Below are positions 1 through 12,149 of a stretch of DNA of 64,000 bases, in pieces. The stretch is from the NCBI RefSeq assembly GCF_008728515.1, contig NC_044976.1, positions 209,251,467 to 209,315,466 on the forward strand. The letters run 5' to 3'. The DNA is from Papio anubis (taxonomy: Eukaryota > Chordata > Mammalia > Primates > Cercopithecidae). Numbering within the stretch: position 1 is the stretch's first letter; each line of letters opens with the position of its first letter. The position numbers and the translations under genes were made by a program. The notes beneath the pieces are model-generated. The model had not been told where the DNA came from. It searched no databases and saw nothing but the letters and a program-made list of their open reading frames with translations.

Positions 1-216
1 CCAACAACCTGAAAGTACAAAGTGTTTTAATCTAGAGATGATGCACAAGGCTCAGAGGGGTTAATTGTCCAAGGTCACATAGGTGGGAAACAGCAAAGTC
101 AGAGTCTGCTCTCCAGCACCTCTCCCTGCAAAATGTGCACTCTTTTCATTACTGCGCCATTTCCTGAAGGGTCTCTTGCAGAAAGCTGGTTCCATGAAAC
201 TTCCTTTAAGAATTAC
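1..216. other. unassigned sequence
   Basis: No repeat family, exon or RNA gene is recognised in this stretch, which runs up to the first Alu. The open frames that cross it extend into the Alu and are not credible coding sequence. Confidence 0.5.
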
Positions 217-223
217 ATTTAGT

Positions 224-520
224 GGCTGGGCGCAGTGGCTCATGCCTGTAATCCAAGCACTTTGGGAGGCCAAGGCGGGCGGATCACAAGATCAGGAGTT
301 TCAGAGCAGCCTGGCCAATATGGCGAAACCTCATCTCTACTAAAAATACAAAAACTAGCCGGACATGGTGGCGGGTGCCTGTAATCCCAGCTAATTGGAA
401 GGCTGAGGCAGGAGAATTGCTTGAACCCGGGAGGCGGAGGTTGCAGTGAGCCGAGATCGCACCACTGCACTCCAGTCTGGGCAACAGAGTGAGACTCTGT
501 CTCAAAAAGTAAATAAATAA
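224..520 (+). mobile_element. Alu SINE, AluS-like, full length
   Basis: A complete dimeric Alu: the left monomer opens with GGCTGGGCGCAGTGGCTCAT, a middle A-rich linker follows, and the right monomer ends at CTCAAAAAG. The tail is a short AAATAAATAAA run rather than pure A, which fits an old copy. ATTTAGT before the element (217-223) recurs after the tail (521-527) as a short target-site duplication. It is non-coding; open frames across it on both strands are typical Alu frames. Confidence 0.95.
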
Positions 521-527
521 ATTTAGT

Positions 528-1657
528 AAAAGGTACTTACTGTGTTCTCTCTTCAGAGATTCATAGATACAAGTCAGTATATTAATGGTTCTAAGAAATA
601 AAACTTAAAGAGAGAAAAAAATAATTTGGACTAACTGGCTAAGTCCGTAAGTCGTTAGACTAATGGCTAAGTGGCATTTCTAACACTTCTTTGACCAAAA
701 ACACTTCTTTCTTTATACTATTAAGTTTTACAAACTTCATCTTTCTCAGCTGCCTCAGCAAATATATATCTTCTGTTCCCCTAGTCTTGTCCAAAATAGA
801 GAGGAAGACTTCAGGAAGTCCCAGGAAAGTGAAGTCACAGCTACCATGAAACTCACAGTTGTAGACTGCCTTCCTGTGGATGAAGCCCTTTCCTTTTATT
901 TGTACCCAGATGTCACAATAATCCTGTGAAAGTCACTACTCGCTTTAAGGAAAAAAAAAAAAAAACTAATGCAGAAACAATCTCAGAAGGCCAATTTAGG
1001 AATTTTTGGCTATTTAAGCCTAAATTTAAATGAGGGATTATAATCATTTTAGGTGTCCCTGGACGAGAAGTCAAATTGTTCATTTTAAAGTGAGAAGTTT
1101 CGTGTGGGTTCTCTGTCTCTTTGTTTCTCTCTCTCAATATTTTAAATTCATGTGCATTACCTGGGTCTTGCTGGTGGGAGATGTTTGATTTTTAAGAAGA
1201 GCACCGTAGAGTGTGTTCGGTGCATTTCTCAGCAAATCCAGCCTCCTCTCCTTACAGTGTTGGCTGCTTTTACTCTTAGTCACACATAAGAGAAATGGTC
1301 ATGTGTCACATCAAAGCTGCCTGGGGCTGGAGATGAATGTGATATGCAGTTCAGAGACGTCCAGAGCTCCCTGTGCCTCCCAGCCCTCACCACGGGAGGA
1401 AATGCACCTATTTTCTTTCTTCTGCGGAAACAGCCATGCGTACCTGCCTGCACCTTTATCATTCTAGATGCCAATGAGGTTGCCTTTAATGCTGATTAAG
1501 TCTTCCCTGAGTTGAGACAAGTGATTAGCGACTACGCACTAGTGAGAAAGAGGGTCCACACACAGAATCCTATAAATATATCTTGTGTTTCAGCCCAGCA
1601 AGTGGTTGCTGAGCGTGACTCACGGTCAGGTCAGTGATTTTTCCTGTTACTCTGCCA
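528..1657. other. unassigned unique sequence
   Basis: No repeat or gene is recognised. The block is AT-rich with a run of 16 A at about 950-965. Open frames are under 90 codons, and nothing resembles a splice-bounded exon with codon bias. Confidence 0.5.
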
Positions 1658-1689
1658 TTTGCTTTTCTTTTCTATTTCATCATTTATTT

Positions 1690-1976
1690 ATTTTCTTTTT
1701 TGAGACAGTCTCGCTCTGTCGCCCAGGCTAGAGGGCAATGATGCAATCTCGGCTCGCTGCAACCTCTTGCCTCCCTTCAAGTGATTCTCCTGCCTCAGCC
1801 ATGTAGCTGAGATTACAGGCACACGCCACCACACCTGGCTAATTTTTATATTTTCAGTAGAGACGGGGTTTCATCATGTTGGCCAGGCTGGTCTGGAACT
1901 CCTGACTGCAAGTGATTCACCTGCCTGGGCCTCCCAAAGTGCGAGTATTACAGGTGGGAGCCACCAAGCCCGGCCC
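1690..1976 (-). mobile_element. Alu SINE, diverged, reverse orientation
   Basis: Read on the minus strand this is a full dimeric Alu: GAGACAGTCTCGCTCTGTCG sits at the tail end and CCACCAAGCCCGGCC at the head. Many substitutions suggest an AluS or AluJ age class. TTTGCTTTTCTTTT occurs before it (1658-1671) and after it (from 1981), a likely target duplication, although an AT-rich spacer separates the first copy from the T tract. Confidence 0.93.
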
Positions 1977-1994
1977 GCTGTTTGCTTTTCTTTT

Positions 1995-3320
1995 TCTTTT
2001 CTCTGGCAAAGTACCCATTGATCTTTTTTGATGCAGTTTAGCACTGTGTCATGTTATTGGATGGCAGAGACGAAGTAAATTTTAAGACTGAAGCCGGTTG
2101 AGAGGGATTCATCAATAAAATTGAAAGTAGCTGTGCTGATTTATCTACGCTTTCCTCTGTACTGTCAGGACACATGAGAATGTACCCATTCTCATGACTC
2201 ACCCACTAGAGGAAATGTGTGACTTTAATCCGGGCATTTAAACTCTCATCCCTTTGTCTTGCGGAGTTTTTCTCTTGCATTTTTAATCAAGTTTTGCTAT
2301 TTGTAAAATTAAAAGGCTTGTCTAAAACTTTTAAAGGCCCCTCCTGCCTTTTTCTCTGATTTCATAAGCAATGTGTAAACCCCTATTTTTGTTTGAATGA
2401 TGTGATGCTTGTTTTGGGAGTCATAGTAATTTAAACAAAGCATAGAGTACAGTGGTTCTGAAAGCTTATATCTTGCAAAAACGTAATTTGAAAATTTGAA
2501 AACAATAAGCTTATAGATGAAAGCATGAAGAAAATGCCAGCACATTTACCACAGGGTAGGTCTGATTCAGCCTACAGGTAACCAAGTCAAATGCAGAAAA
2601 TGATATCTGAACATTGAGCAGAGGTAAATTGACTTTGGGAGGAGGACGAAGGCATTCTCGTCTTGGGACCTGTATTTGATCTTGGAGCACAAGGTGCCTG
2701 GGTCTGAGCTACATCTTAGGTCCAGGTTTATGCATCTTTAAATTGCACTCTTAATTAACTCTTCTCCAGGTGAATGATGTGCCGTGACAGCACTTCAGCA
2801 AAATCGATGTGGTGCTTTTATCTCAATGACAAATCAGATAGTATTTCTGGGTCAGTGTAGTTCATCATATATCAATACATTTCAGTCTGGTTTCTCCTTT
2901 TTTTTTTTTTCTTTTGCTAAAACTTTCTCATTCTGCGGTGGCGGGTGGGGGGGATAAAAAGAACAGACTTCCATGCCAGCTTATTGCTCTCACACCATCC
3001 TCTCGATTGTCACATATCCAGAGGATTTACCCACCCACCAGTTTGCTGCCATCTAGGTGGCCTAATAGCTGGCAGAGCTTCTGAGCTGCAGAGAAGCATC
3101 CAGAATGCAGAGAAGGCGGTGCTTTGTGATTGATGGCTGCTGCTGCCCTTCCCATGAGGCTGATTCAAGCCAAGGGAATGTGTTTGCCTTGCTTCAAAGA
3201 CATGGTCTTTCCTAATACAGTCTTGCTTTACTACACCACTGGTGGTGCTTCTTTTTTTGTTTCTTTTTTTAAATCTACGTAATCCTGTTTTGCTGAGGAG
3301 CTTTATTAATAACTTCTGAG
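1995..3320. other. unassigned unique sequence
   Basis: No repeat family is recognised. The block includes a T tract near 2899 and a short G-rich patch near 2940-2955. An open frame of about 110 codons on the minus strand (3010-3348) lacks any recognisable domain and I do not call it a gene. Confidence 0.45.
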
Positions 3321-3324
3321 CATT

Positions 3325-3460
3325 CCCTGAGTAATCCTCACAGAGCATCTATATGCAAGATCTATATCGCATGACACAGTTTAAAGCTAGGCAAACTGAG
3401 GCACAGGCAGAAGAGGGAATCAATCCCAGACCTCCAGGTAACAAGCTCAGAATGTTGCTC
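3325..3460 (-). mobile_element. MIR SINE fragment
   Basis: CAAACTGAGGCACAGG followed by a CAATCCCAGACCTCCAGG-like end is the reverse complement of the MIR 3' half, where the sense strand reads a CCTCAGTTT motif. It is a strongly diverged relic with approximate edges. Confidence 0.6.
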
Positions 3461-3532
3461 CCCAGGCCTGCTTGCCCTTCTCCTGGTCCAGGAAATACTA
3501 AGCAAGGTGGATTTCCTCAGGAAGCCGCTAGG

Positions 3533-4030
3533 CAGCATAGTCTAATAGACTGCCTAGGCTCAAAGCCTGCCTAAGTCCTATTCTGCCTGTGTGACTGTAG
3601 AAATAATATCCAGCCTCTCTGTGCCTCAGTCTTTTCTCTTTTTTCTCTTTTTTTTTTTTTTGAGAGGGAGTGTCGCTCTGTCGCCAGGCTGGAGTGCAGT
3701 GGCGCGATCTCAGCTCACTGCAACCTCTGCCTCCTGGGTTCAAGCGATTCTCTGGCCTCAGCCTCCTGAGTAGCTGGGATTACACGTGCCCCCCATTACG
3801 CCCAGCTAATTTTTTATATTTTTAGTAGAGACGGAGTTTCACCATGTTGATCAGGCTGGTCTCCAACTCCTGACCTCGCCCACCTTGGCCTCCCAAAGTG
3901 CTGGGATTACAGGTGTGAACCACCACACCAGCCGCCTCAGTCTTTATCAATGAACTAGGGATGATATTAGCACATGTGAGGCGCTGTGAGCAAACGTATG
4001 CCAAAAGCTTTGCACAATATTTGGACACAG
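3533..4030 (+). mobile_element. MIR SINE interrupted by an Alu
   Basis: The left part (3533-3635) carries the MIR landmarks AGACTGCCTAGGCTCAAAGC, a TGTGTGACTGT core and CTCTGTGCCTCAGT. The right part (3934-4030) resumes with GCCTCAGTCTTTATCAATG and the 3' region. The join is made by a 12-bp target duplication of the inserted Alu. The MIR was therefore in place before the Alu landed. Confidence 0.75.
3636..3933 (-). mobile_element. Alu SINE, AluS-like, inserted in a MIR
   Basis: A reverse-oriented full-length Alu with a 5' T tract and the tail-side signature GTCGCTCTGTCGCCAGGCTG. GCCTCAGTCTTT flanks it at 3623-3634 and again at 3934-3945, a perfect 12-bp target-site duplication inside MIR sequence. 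Confidence 0.95.
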
Positions 4031-4620
4031 ACAGCGCCTCCTAAGGGTTTACTATGCCTGTCTTTTCTCCACGGAGACAGGAATATCCACCTCTTATACC
4101 ATAGCCCTGTGGGGAAAGCAAGACCAGACCCCGAAGGCTCTGAGGCTGTCCTGGAGCTCTGGAGACGAAGGGAGTAATTTTGAAGCTCCCTGTGAAACCA
4201 CAAAGATCTGTTTAAATCCAGGCTAGCTCTTCCTTCCATCTACATAACCTTGAGTCATTTGCAAAACTGTCTTTCTCTTCTTACTTTTCCTTTCTCAACT
4301 GGTATTTCATGGTCAGTTTGATGTGAGTCATATTCCCTAATTGCGTCACCCCCAGAACTGCCCAAATCTTTAAGACAGAAACCAGTACCACTGAGATGAC
4401 CATGGGCCAGAGCTTCCCTGAATCTCTGGGACCTTCTGCAATATCTCAAAGGCATGAGGAAGCTTCCCACAGGCTACTGGAGGCGCTGTCTTTGGCTTCC
4501 TCTGCCTTTAGCCTCCACCCCCACCCACCTGTTCTCACCTAGTTCGTCCACCCAAAATGCACAAGGACACACGTGCAAGACTCCCATCTCCTCCCTCGAA
4601 AACTCACAGTGCACCCTCTA
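4031..4620. other. unassigned unique sequence
   Basis: Nothing is recognised beyond short open frames without domain content. It runs up to a CA microsatellite. Confidence 0.45.
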
Positions 4621-4624
4621 CGCG

Positions 4625-4646
4625 CACACACACACACACACACACA
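4625..4646. repeat. (CA)11 microsatellite
   Basis: An uninterrupted CA run preceded by CGCG, so the tract begins as an alternating purine/pyrimidine CG/CA stretch. Its length is likely to vary among individuals. Confidence 0.95.
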
Positions 4647-4784
4647 CTTGCACAGATCTCTAAGCTCAGACTTTCTGTGATTCAGTTCCATTAAGGAGCT
4701 ACGATGTTACTGTCCACCCCCCTCTCATCCTCTCAGCCCATCTCCTGTTCAAATGTCAAGAGTCACTTACTGTCCACACAACTT

Positions 4785-4911
4785 TAGAGAAATGTCTTTC
4801 CTTTCCTGAGCCTGTTTCTACATCTATGAAATGGCGGTAGTAAAGCCTGGTATATGGCACATTTTGAGAATTAGATGAGCTAATAGTATGCCTGGTATTT
4901 GGCACATTTTC
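4785..4911 (+). mobile_element. MIR SINE 3' half with internal duplication
   Basis: CCTGAGCCTGTTTCTACATC and TGAAATGGCGG match the MIR second half, followed by the GCCTGGTATATGGCACA motif of the MIR 3' end. That 21-bp motif occurs twice (4845-4865 and 4890-4910, one mismatch), which the MIR family does not normally do. Confidence 0.7.
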
Positions 4912-5303
4912 TTGATCTGTTTGGGCTGTCACAACAAAATACCACATCCTGGGTGGCTTAAACAACGGACATTTCTATCTCACAGCTCTGGAAGCTGGAA
5001 ATCCAACATCGAGGTGCAGGCAGAGTTGATTTTGGTGAGGGCGCTCTTCCTGGATTGTAGACGGCCGCCTTATCACTGGGTCTTCATATGAGTTTTCCTC
5101 TCTGTACCCACAAAAAGAGAACTCTGATTTACCTTCCTTCTTTTACAAAAACACCCATCCTACTGGGTTAGGACCCCAACCTTGGGATTTCATTTAACCT
5201 TAATTATCTCCCTAAAGGCCCTGTCTCCAAATCTGGTCACATGGGGGATTACGTCTTCAAACTATGAATTTTAAAAAACACAATGCGGTCCATAATATAC
5301 ATC
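4912..5303 (+). mobile_element. MLT1-type ERVL-MaLR solo LTR
   Basis: The order of motifs matches the MaLR MLT1 LTR family: GTTTGGGCTGTCACAACAAA, GGTGGCTTAAACAAC, TCTCACAGCTCTGGAAGCTG, a CACTGGGTCTTCATATG block, TTAGGACCCCAACC-like sequence and a final GGTCCATAATA. No retroviral internal sequence flanks it, so it is a solo LTR. The subfamily is uncertain. Confidence 0.75.
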
Positions 5304-5544
5304 ATAGGGGCGCAGTGACATTTGCCCTTACCCTTTCTGAGCTTCTCCCGCTCCCTGGAAGCTCCTTGGTGTCCGGTCTTTAAAGCACGTGTGTGCGTCT
5401 GCCTCATCTTGGAGTCCTGCTCTCAGTGCGGCCCATGGGCTAAGAGCACTGTAGCCCTGCTTCTCACACAGGGCCAACCTCTCAGGACTGGAGTTCTTTG
5501 TGCTCTAGAGAGCATGGCCTGTGCTATTGATGCCTGCTTCCCTG

Positions 5545-5988
5545 TGTCCAGAGACAAAATTATGACGAGTTTAATTTCAAGGCCTAACTGGCTTTTATTT
5601 GCAATTCTAGAATTAGGCAACGCCTCATGCTATGAAATAGAATGGATGCTCTGCTGAGCTGAGCAGAGGGAGCTCGCTTTGTGGGCAGGAAAGGGCTGAA
5701 GAAGGCAGAAACAGGGAACACAAAGCAGATTGGTCATTTCAGAATTACTCTCCTCACAGGGTTAAAGCTAAATGGACTTCCTTAGGATGCACACTCGGGT
5801 AAACTGGGCTCCTTCTGACTGGTTGCTCTGAAGCTCCTGTTGTGTGGAAGACTGACCCATTTCCAAGTTCACTTTGATTATGTAATACTGAGCATAAGTG
5901 GCTCCACTCTGGTTTGGCCTGGTCTGCTGGGGCCTAGTGCAGGAGCTCAGTCTAAAACAATGGCTTCCCATAAACTTTGTTTAACATG
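5545..5988 (-). mobile_element. probable ancient LTR, reverse orientation
   Basis: On the minus strand the block runs from a TG end at about 5988 to a CA end near 5540. It has an AATAAA signal (read from about 5600) followed by a GT/T-rich stretch, and a GCGTTGCCTAATTCTAGAAT motif upstream. This organisation is that of a retroviral LTR, and the text resembles class I ERV LTRs, but I cannot name the family. Flanking sequence up to 6350 may belong to the same provirus or be unrelated. Confidence 0.4.
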
Positions 5989-8657
5989 AGCCAGTCATCC
6001 TCTCAACTTCCTGCCACTCAGCCAGTGACTACCTGACTGGGGTCCCTGGCCAAGCAGATAGATGTGTGCTCCTTCTAAGCTCTACCTTGTTGCACCCCTA
6101 ACCTGTTCTCCTTCCAGTCGATGTCACCCCAAATAAACGAGGCTAGTAGGCACAGACCCCACAGTCACAGATAGGTCCCTTAGGTCCCCCTGCAGGAGAT
6201 CTCTGGTCAGGCAGGCAGAAATTCATTCATGCCCATGAAGGGCTTGGATCAACACTTTACACATTCCGAAGTTTCCACTATTTCTTCCAATCAGGTCTGT
6301 TATTTTGGGTCCTGTTGCTCCTTCAGAAGAATAAAAGTATGAGTCCATGGTCACTTCTAGCTCAGCCTGTATCTGACCTCAGTCTTCTATTACTGCCTGT
6401 CTATGTTGAGCAAAATAGTTGAGATACATACATATTTAAGCAATCAGGGAAATTTGATCCAAAAGTTCAATAAATATATAAAAGCCTGTAAGAAAGATTA
6501 ATGGAAAGATCAGGTAATAACATGAGACAGCTATGAGAAGTATTTTCTGTGTTGAAATGTTCATTGAAGAAGCTCGTATGGTAAAAATATCAGTAAGGCT
6601 CAATCACCATGAGATGAGCTTAGACATATGCAGACCCGCTAAATCAAAATGAGATCTTTTTGTGAATGTGTTATTTGTAGTGAGGCTTGAGGCACAGAGC
6701 AGATGAGAGGTGTCTAGGAGCTTTTCTCCCTGCCAGTCATCTTCTGGTTTTCATGGAAGAAGAGGCGATGTGATTGCTCTGGAATTCCGTACTTCCCTCC
6801 CCACAGCATTGCCCCACTCGTGGCTTTATTCACTGACCATGATTTCTAGACACAGCCTGTCCAACCGGATGCCTGGAGACTACTGGCCGAACCTGTGCTC
6901 ACTGGGCAGTGAGAAGGTGGGTGAGGTCACACTCTGTGTTTACCATGTCGGTGAGAGCTCCAGGGTAATTCACACTACCCATTTCTGAACCCTCAAGCCC
7001 AAAACAACTGTAGACCACTTCTCCTTTACCCTCAAAAGATTTGCTGAAATATCAGCTCACAATAAGGCATATTAATGGGAGAAAAGTCTTTATACATTTA
7101 TTACTACTGTGCACACAGGGAGAATCACAGGACAATTACCAGTATCCCAGTGGGGCACATATGCTTATATAGGCTACTTCTTAGGGAAAGGGAGGTAGGA
7201 AGTGTGGGTGATTCTAGGCGGATAGTAAATGATTTTCAGGGGAATTTAATGGACTTGAGGAACATACAGTGGTCTGGGGCAAAGTCTGTTGGGGCCACAG
7301 AGAAGATGACGGTTTGTGACAAAAAGTCTATCCAGATATGTTAATCTCCCCTCCTGTGAGATGTGTTCAGTTGATGAAAACTTGGAAAAAGAACCAGAGG
7401 TTATTGTTTTCTTCTATGGTAGGTCCAGATTTTAGGCAAATAAGGGAAGTTCAGAGAACAATCTCATCCTATGCTTTGGGAGAGATGTTGATGGGGGGAG
7501 AAAGGTGATTAGAGAGACTTTGAGATGTTTTTTTTTCAGTACAGTGTATACAAAGTGCCATATTTTGGGGTATTGGTTTGTGAGTCCCTGCAACAGGAAG
7601 ATGCCAAGTTGGTCTTCAAGACAACAAAACAAGCAAGCAAAAGTTGTGCCCTTGCTGTTCTACATTCCAGAAAAAACTATGCATTTCTTGAAATAATTTT
7701 ATTAGTACTATCCAGAGAATAACCATCATATGAATATATCAGATTATATATGCCCCAAATTGCACATCTATTATGTATCAATAAAAAATAAATTTTAAAA
7801 AATGTTAGTATTTAAATTTATATATTGTTCACTAGGGGCTTGCACAATATGGGCATTGAGTGAGATTTCTTTTTTTTCTCTCCTTGCTTATCTTTCTCTT
7901 ACACTGACAAACAGAGTGCAAACTAGGAAAGGTATAATCTTGCATGATGTATGTGGGTGTATTATCCTCTTGTGATGTGCCACCTGCAGCAAAAATAACT
8001 ACATGTTCTGACTTCATGGGTTCAGTGGCCATCCCAAAGCTAGAAGAAAGTATTTGTGGTACTGTAGTTTTTTAAAATGCAAAAGGCCTGTTAACTCTAT
8101 GGTGTTTCCAACATCCAGGATAAAGCTGACCAACACTTTCAATGAAGCTGTTGAGTCTCTAATGAGCCATATACACATTGATCTCTGTTTTTTCTGACAT
8201 AAAAATGGCATTTGTAATTTGTGCCTCAGTTAATGTACTTCAGCATAAAGGGTAGATATGAGCTGTGTCCTAGAAGGCAGGGCAAAACCACCTTGCTTTC
8301 TTTACTTTGACATCATTGTTGGTCTTTAAGTGACTCTCTAGTCACACATCCATTATCAGGATATTCCCAGAAATTCTCTGATGCACATTCTGATTGCCCC
8401 CACTTTCCAGTGGGACATACACCACTCGGTGCAGGCTGGGAAATAGGAACCAAGTGGCAGGGGCCCCAGGGATACCAGTCTCCCCGGCACTAGGATGAGA
8501 AATGAACCTTCACCATGCACATCAACACACAATTCCTTTTGGGATACAAAGTCATCACATTGGAAACTACTTTATTGAAGCTTAAATTTAGCTGGAACAG
8601 AATTTCTAAATTCCACAATCAGAATACAGTTTTCTAAAACTGTACTTGGAACACTTG
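5989..8657. other. unassigned sequence, possibly containing old LTR remnants
   Basis: No confident repeat is recognised. The stretch 7060-7510 has an LTR-like texture (CTCCCCTCCTGTGAG, TAAGGGAAGTTCAGAGAACA) but I cannot assign it. Open frames are under 95 codons with no domain. A short AT-rich patch lies at 7725-7830. Confidence 0.4.
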
Positions 8658-8662
8658 GAAAC

Positions 8663-9038
8663 TGATATGGTTCGGCTGTGTCCCCACCCAGATTTCATCT
8701 TGAACTGTAATCCCCATAATCCCCACATGTCAAGGGCAGCACCAGGTGGAGGTAATCAGATCATGGGGTCAATTTCTCCCATGCCATCCTCTTGATAGTG
8801 AGTGAGTCTCACAAGATCTGATGGTTTAATAACTGTCTGGCATTTCCCCTGCCTGCACTCACTCCGTCCTTCCACCCCATGAGGAAAGTGCCTGCTTCTC
8901 CTTTGCCTTCCACCACGATTGTAAGTTTCCTGAGGCCTCCCCAGCAATGCGGAACCGTAAGTCAATTAAACCTCTTTCCTTTATAAACTACCCAGTCTCG
9001 AGTATTTCTTTATAGCAGTGTGAGAACAGACTAATACA
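8663..9038 (+). mobile_element. THE1/MST-type ERVL-MaLR solo LTR (copy 1)
   Basis: It starts TGATATGGTTCGGCTGTGTC and ends with TGTGAGAACAGACTAATACA, the characteristic termini of THE1/MST LTRs, with the internal landmarks TCTGATGGTTTAATAA and CAATTAAACCTCTTTCC. GAAAC before and GAAGC after fit a 5-bp target duplication with one change. No internal retroviral sequence is present. Confidence 0.92.
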
Positions 9039-9043
9039 GAAGC

Positions 9044-9779
9044 TAATAGATGAGCATTAACAGAAATATTTCTGGATAGAAATCTAATCCACTAAATGAT
9101 AATCTCTTTCTAAAAGTATGGCCCCACAACCAACACAATTACATAGTAATTAGCAACACTTGCCCTTTTGTAACCAACAAATGGTACCCATAACTTGGTT
9201 GTGATGCTGAGATCCCTAGAGTGTCTTATAACTTGGGTTGTGTTTCTAAAACAAGGATGGAGAAATAACTTAAAGATAGCTAAATCGAGTACTCCAAATT
9301 GCAAGAGAGCTTTTCTACTTTCTAGGGATTGTGTTACTTGTTTAACCAGAACATCCAAAGGTGGATGTGCGGTGATTATGATGGTTTATCTGGCATGAAA
9401 TGTGAGCATATTGAAGAATCCTTATTCTACATAAACCAAATCAATACTACTTCAAATAACGTCTACAACTTGAAAAATTACAGACACCGAGTTAAAAATT
9501 TAGACTGAGACCCAGATCTCAATCCAGGAAGGTAAGTTTCTGCTTATATTTAAATAAATTATCATAACCCCAGTAAGCACAGAGGTCCCTTTTATTTAAC
9601 CCCATGTTGACCCTAACATGCAAGGCAAAGAATATAGTTAATAAAAGTTAAGTTTGTGTTATGGACACTAACATCATTGCTGAATAATGAGACATGGAAA
9701 AGGGTTTTTCATTAAATTGTGCCTTTGTGGAGCTTAGGCAATTTGCAACGTTTGCATCATTACCCAAGTAATGTAGGTA
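9044..9779. other. unassigned unique sequence
   Basis: AT-rich sequence without a recognised repeat or exon. Confidence 0.45.
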
Positions 9780-9905
9780 CTTAGAGTAACAATGTTACAG
9801 AAGGAAACAGAAAAGATACGTGTGGAGACCCAAATCCAGCAGTTGTAATTTCCCCACAGTCACAAAGTGGCAAAGAAATAGACTAAAACCCTGGTCTTCA
9901 AAGAA
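9780..9905 (-). mobile_element. MIR SINE fragment
   Basis: The sequence ACAGAAGGAAACAGAAAAG followed by CACAGTCACAAAGTGGCAAA and ACTAAAACCCTGGTCTTC follows, in diverged form, the reverse complement of MIR from its 3' half to its core. The copy is old and its edges are approximate. Confidence 0.55.
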
Positions 9906-10049
9906 AGGCAGAAAGATGTTAATATCAGAAATAATTGTTCTCCAGGTACTCAAGAGTTCCAGGCTGAAATTTTACAAACCGATGGTAGACAGTTTATCAC
10001 AGATGTATGCCAAAGTGAGTGATTTATCCTTGCACATAACCTAATAAGC

Positions 10050-10205
10050 TCTACCATTTGTGCAGCATTTTATAAACTTTAAATTACTATTTCCTACACT
10101 GTCTTAGCTGGTCATCAAGAAAGCTCAATGAGAGAGGCAGATAAGGTAATATCCCTTGGGAAACTAAGCTCAGAGTCAATGACGTAATGATATTCAACTA
10201 GGAAT
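10050..10205 (-). mobile_element. MIR SINE fragment, strongly diverged
   Basis: The AAGGTAATATCCCTTGGG and AAACTAAGCTCAGAGTCAA blocks resemble reverse-oriented MIR. The call rests on motif order only. Confidence 0.4.
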
Positions 10206-11914
10206 ATAGAAGACAATAGCCTGATAGAATCATAGAGAAGAGACCTCCAGGTACCATCTAGTCAAGCCTGGTGTCTTGAGCAGGATGGTATCTAATATGC
10301 CCAAGACAGTTGACAAGACAATTATGATCGATTCCCCCAGCCTCGGTCCAGAGAGGCCACCTGTGAGATACCTGGGACCCAGCCAGGCTTCTCCTTGTTT
10401 CCTGTGCATTTTGTTCATTCAGGATTGGGACCATAATGCCTTCATCCCTGATCCCCGCCCTCTCAGCCACAACTCAGTATCGAGAGAAGGATATATCATC
10501 ATCGATTCTCTAAAATATGTTTGATTTAATCACTTATTAATGCACTGAAGTCATCTTTCAGAAGTAATTGTAAACATAGGCGAAGGATTAAATCCATGCT
10601 TTTTCTCATCAGGAAGTGGTTTATGTGAGATTTTTCCAATAGGAAAGGCCAAAAAAGCGAACAACTCAATAGCACAGAAGACCCTTTTGTGGTGTCTTTT
10701 TTAAGTAAAATGACAAACTTGGGGAAAAAATAGTTTTCCAAAAGGAATTAACAAGAAAACTGGCAAGCAGATAGAATGTCAGATGATGCTAAAACAGTGA
10801 CAAATGCAGTCAAGGAAACTATAACTGTGTAACTGTGGGCGGAATTAGATCAGACGCTGACCTTTCCCAAACACCTAAAGAAAACAGCTCTCGAATAATT
10901 ACTGTTGAAAGGAGCCTGCAAGGTTCCCCGTGTGCCTGTGGCTGGGACTCGGGAGCATGTGCGTGACCATCTGCTACCGGGCACAGAATGCCAGGCTGCC
11001 GGCGGTGCCCTCTGTCTCGTTGGCGAGGCCGCATTTCACTCCAGCTCCTCATGCCATCGTATCACACATCTTTGTTCTCTCCTCTAAAATATAACCACTT
11101 GTTTTATATCTTGAATGTAGCATAGAGAAGCTTTGCAATTTTATCACCAAAGATGCCATGGTGTGAGCCACGGCAGAGAACAACAGTCAGCAAATACATG
11201 GATCCTCTTCCATTTAGGACCAAAGATTACAGAAGGTGGACTCAGTGCCTTCAATCGAGGTGTTTCAACGTGCAAATGTAGACTTCTTCCCTTGCTTGCT
11301 GTATAAGACAATCCAGCCCCCAACTTCCATACTTGAAAAATGCCAATAGAATTTCATTTATTGCTGGCATATAATCACAAAGTTAGGTGAAAATGATAAA
11401 AACCTCTTATCTACAGATAAGCAAAAGATAATTAATGAATATATTGATTCTTTTTCCCTGTAAGGGGGAAAAGCAGTCAAAAACAATTTGTATATCTATA
11501 AATTAGAATCATCTTTGTGTTCCCTATATCCTTAGAATTATGATTATCTTAACAAGAAAATACCGACCAAAAGTGAGCCTTGTAAAACAGAATTAGCTAT
11601 TAAGAACACATCTAGGGTAGAGAGGAAAACAATTAACATCTATTAAAATACTCACCAGTTATAAAAAGTTATAGTAACATAGGACAAACTAACACAGGTA
11701 TTGACGATAGTTATAAGCAAAATCCTAACCAAGGAGATCTAGTGGCTTTGCCTGAAAGATTCTTCCTCCTTAAAGTATTTCACATCCCATACCTTTGTTA
11801 TTTCTTTCAGCTATTCCAATGAGACCTGATTCCTTCAAATAAAACCTGCAACTTCAGCCTTCTCAACTTTAGCCCATCTTCATCAGTGGCAATCATCCTT
11901 GGCAGTTCATGCAT
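10206..11914. other. unassigned unique sequence
   Basis: No repeat is recognised. The stretch 10900-11060 is GC-richer than its surroundings with a few CpGs, but it is far too short and CpG-poor to be called a CpG island. Open frames there are under 85 codons. Confidence 0.45.
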
Positions 11915-12045
11915 TCATTCATGTATTTAACATACATTTATTGAGCACCTGCCAGTGCACACGCTGTGATCGGCACTGGGTTACAGGGGTGGGCAAAGCA
12001 AATTGCTTCAGGCCTGCCCTTACGGGACCTACAGTCCAGTGGATG
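11915..12045 (-). mobile_element. L2 LINE 3' fragment
   Basis: The text TTTATTGAGCACCTGCCAGT, then GGCACTGGGTTACAGGGGTG and CGGGACCTACAGTCCAGTGG, is the reverse complement of the L2 3' end. A Tandem ATTCATTC run just upstream is the usual L2 terminal repeat. Confidence 0.75.
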
Positions 12046-12149
12046 CCTTTTTAATTCTGAGAAATTCACAATTGCTTCATTGTAGCGATTGCTCTGTGAA
12101 AACTTTACAATCATAGTCATTAATATTTTATATCAATTCACTAGCATTC

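Noticed and set aside
10900..11060. CpG-island promoter
   Set aside because: Only a short GC-rich patch with few CpGs, without a TATA box, initiator or exon nearby.
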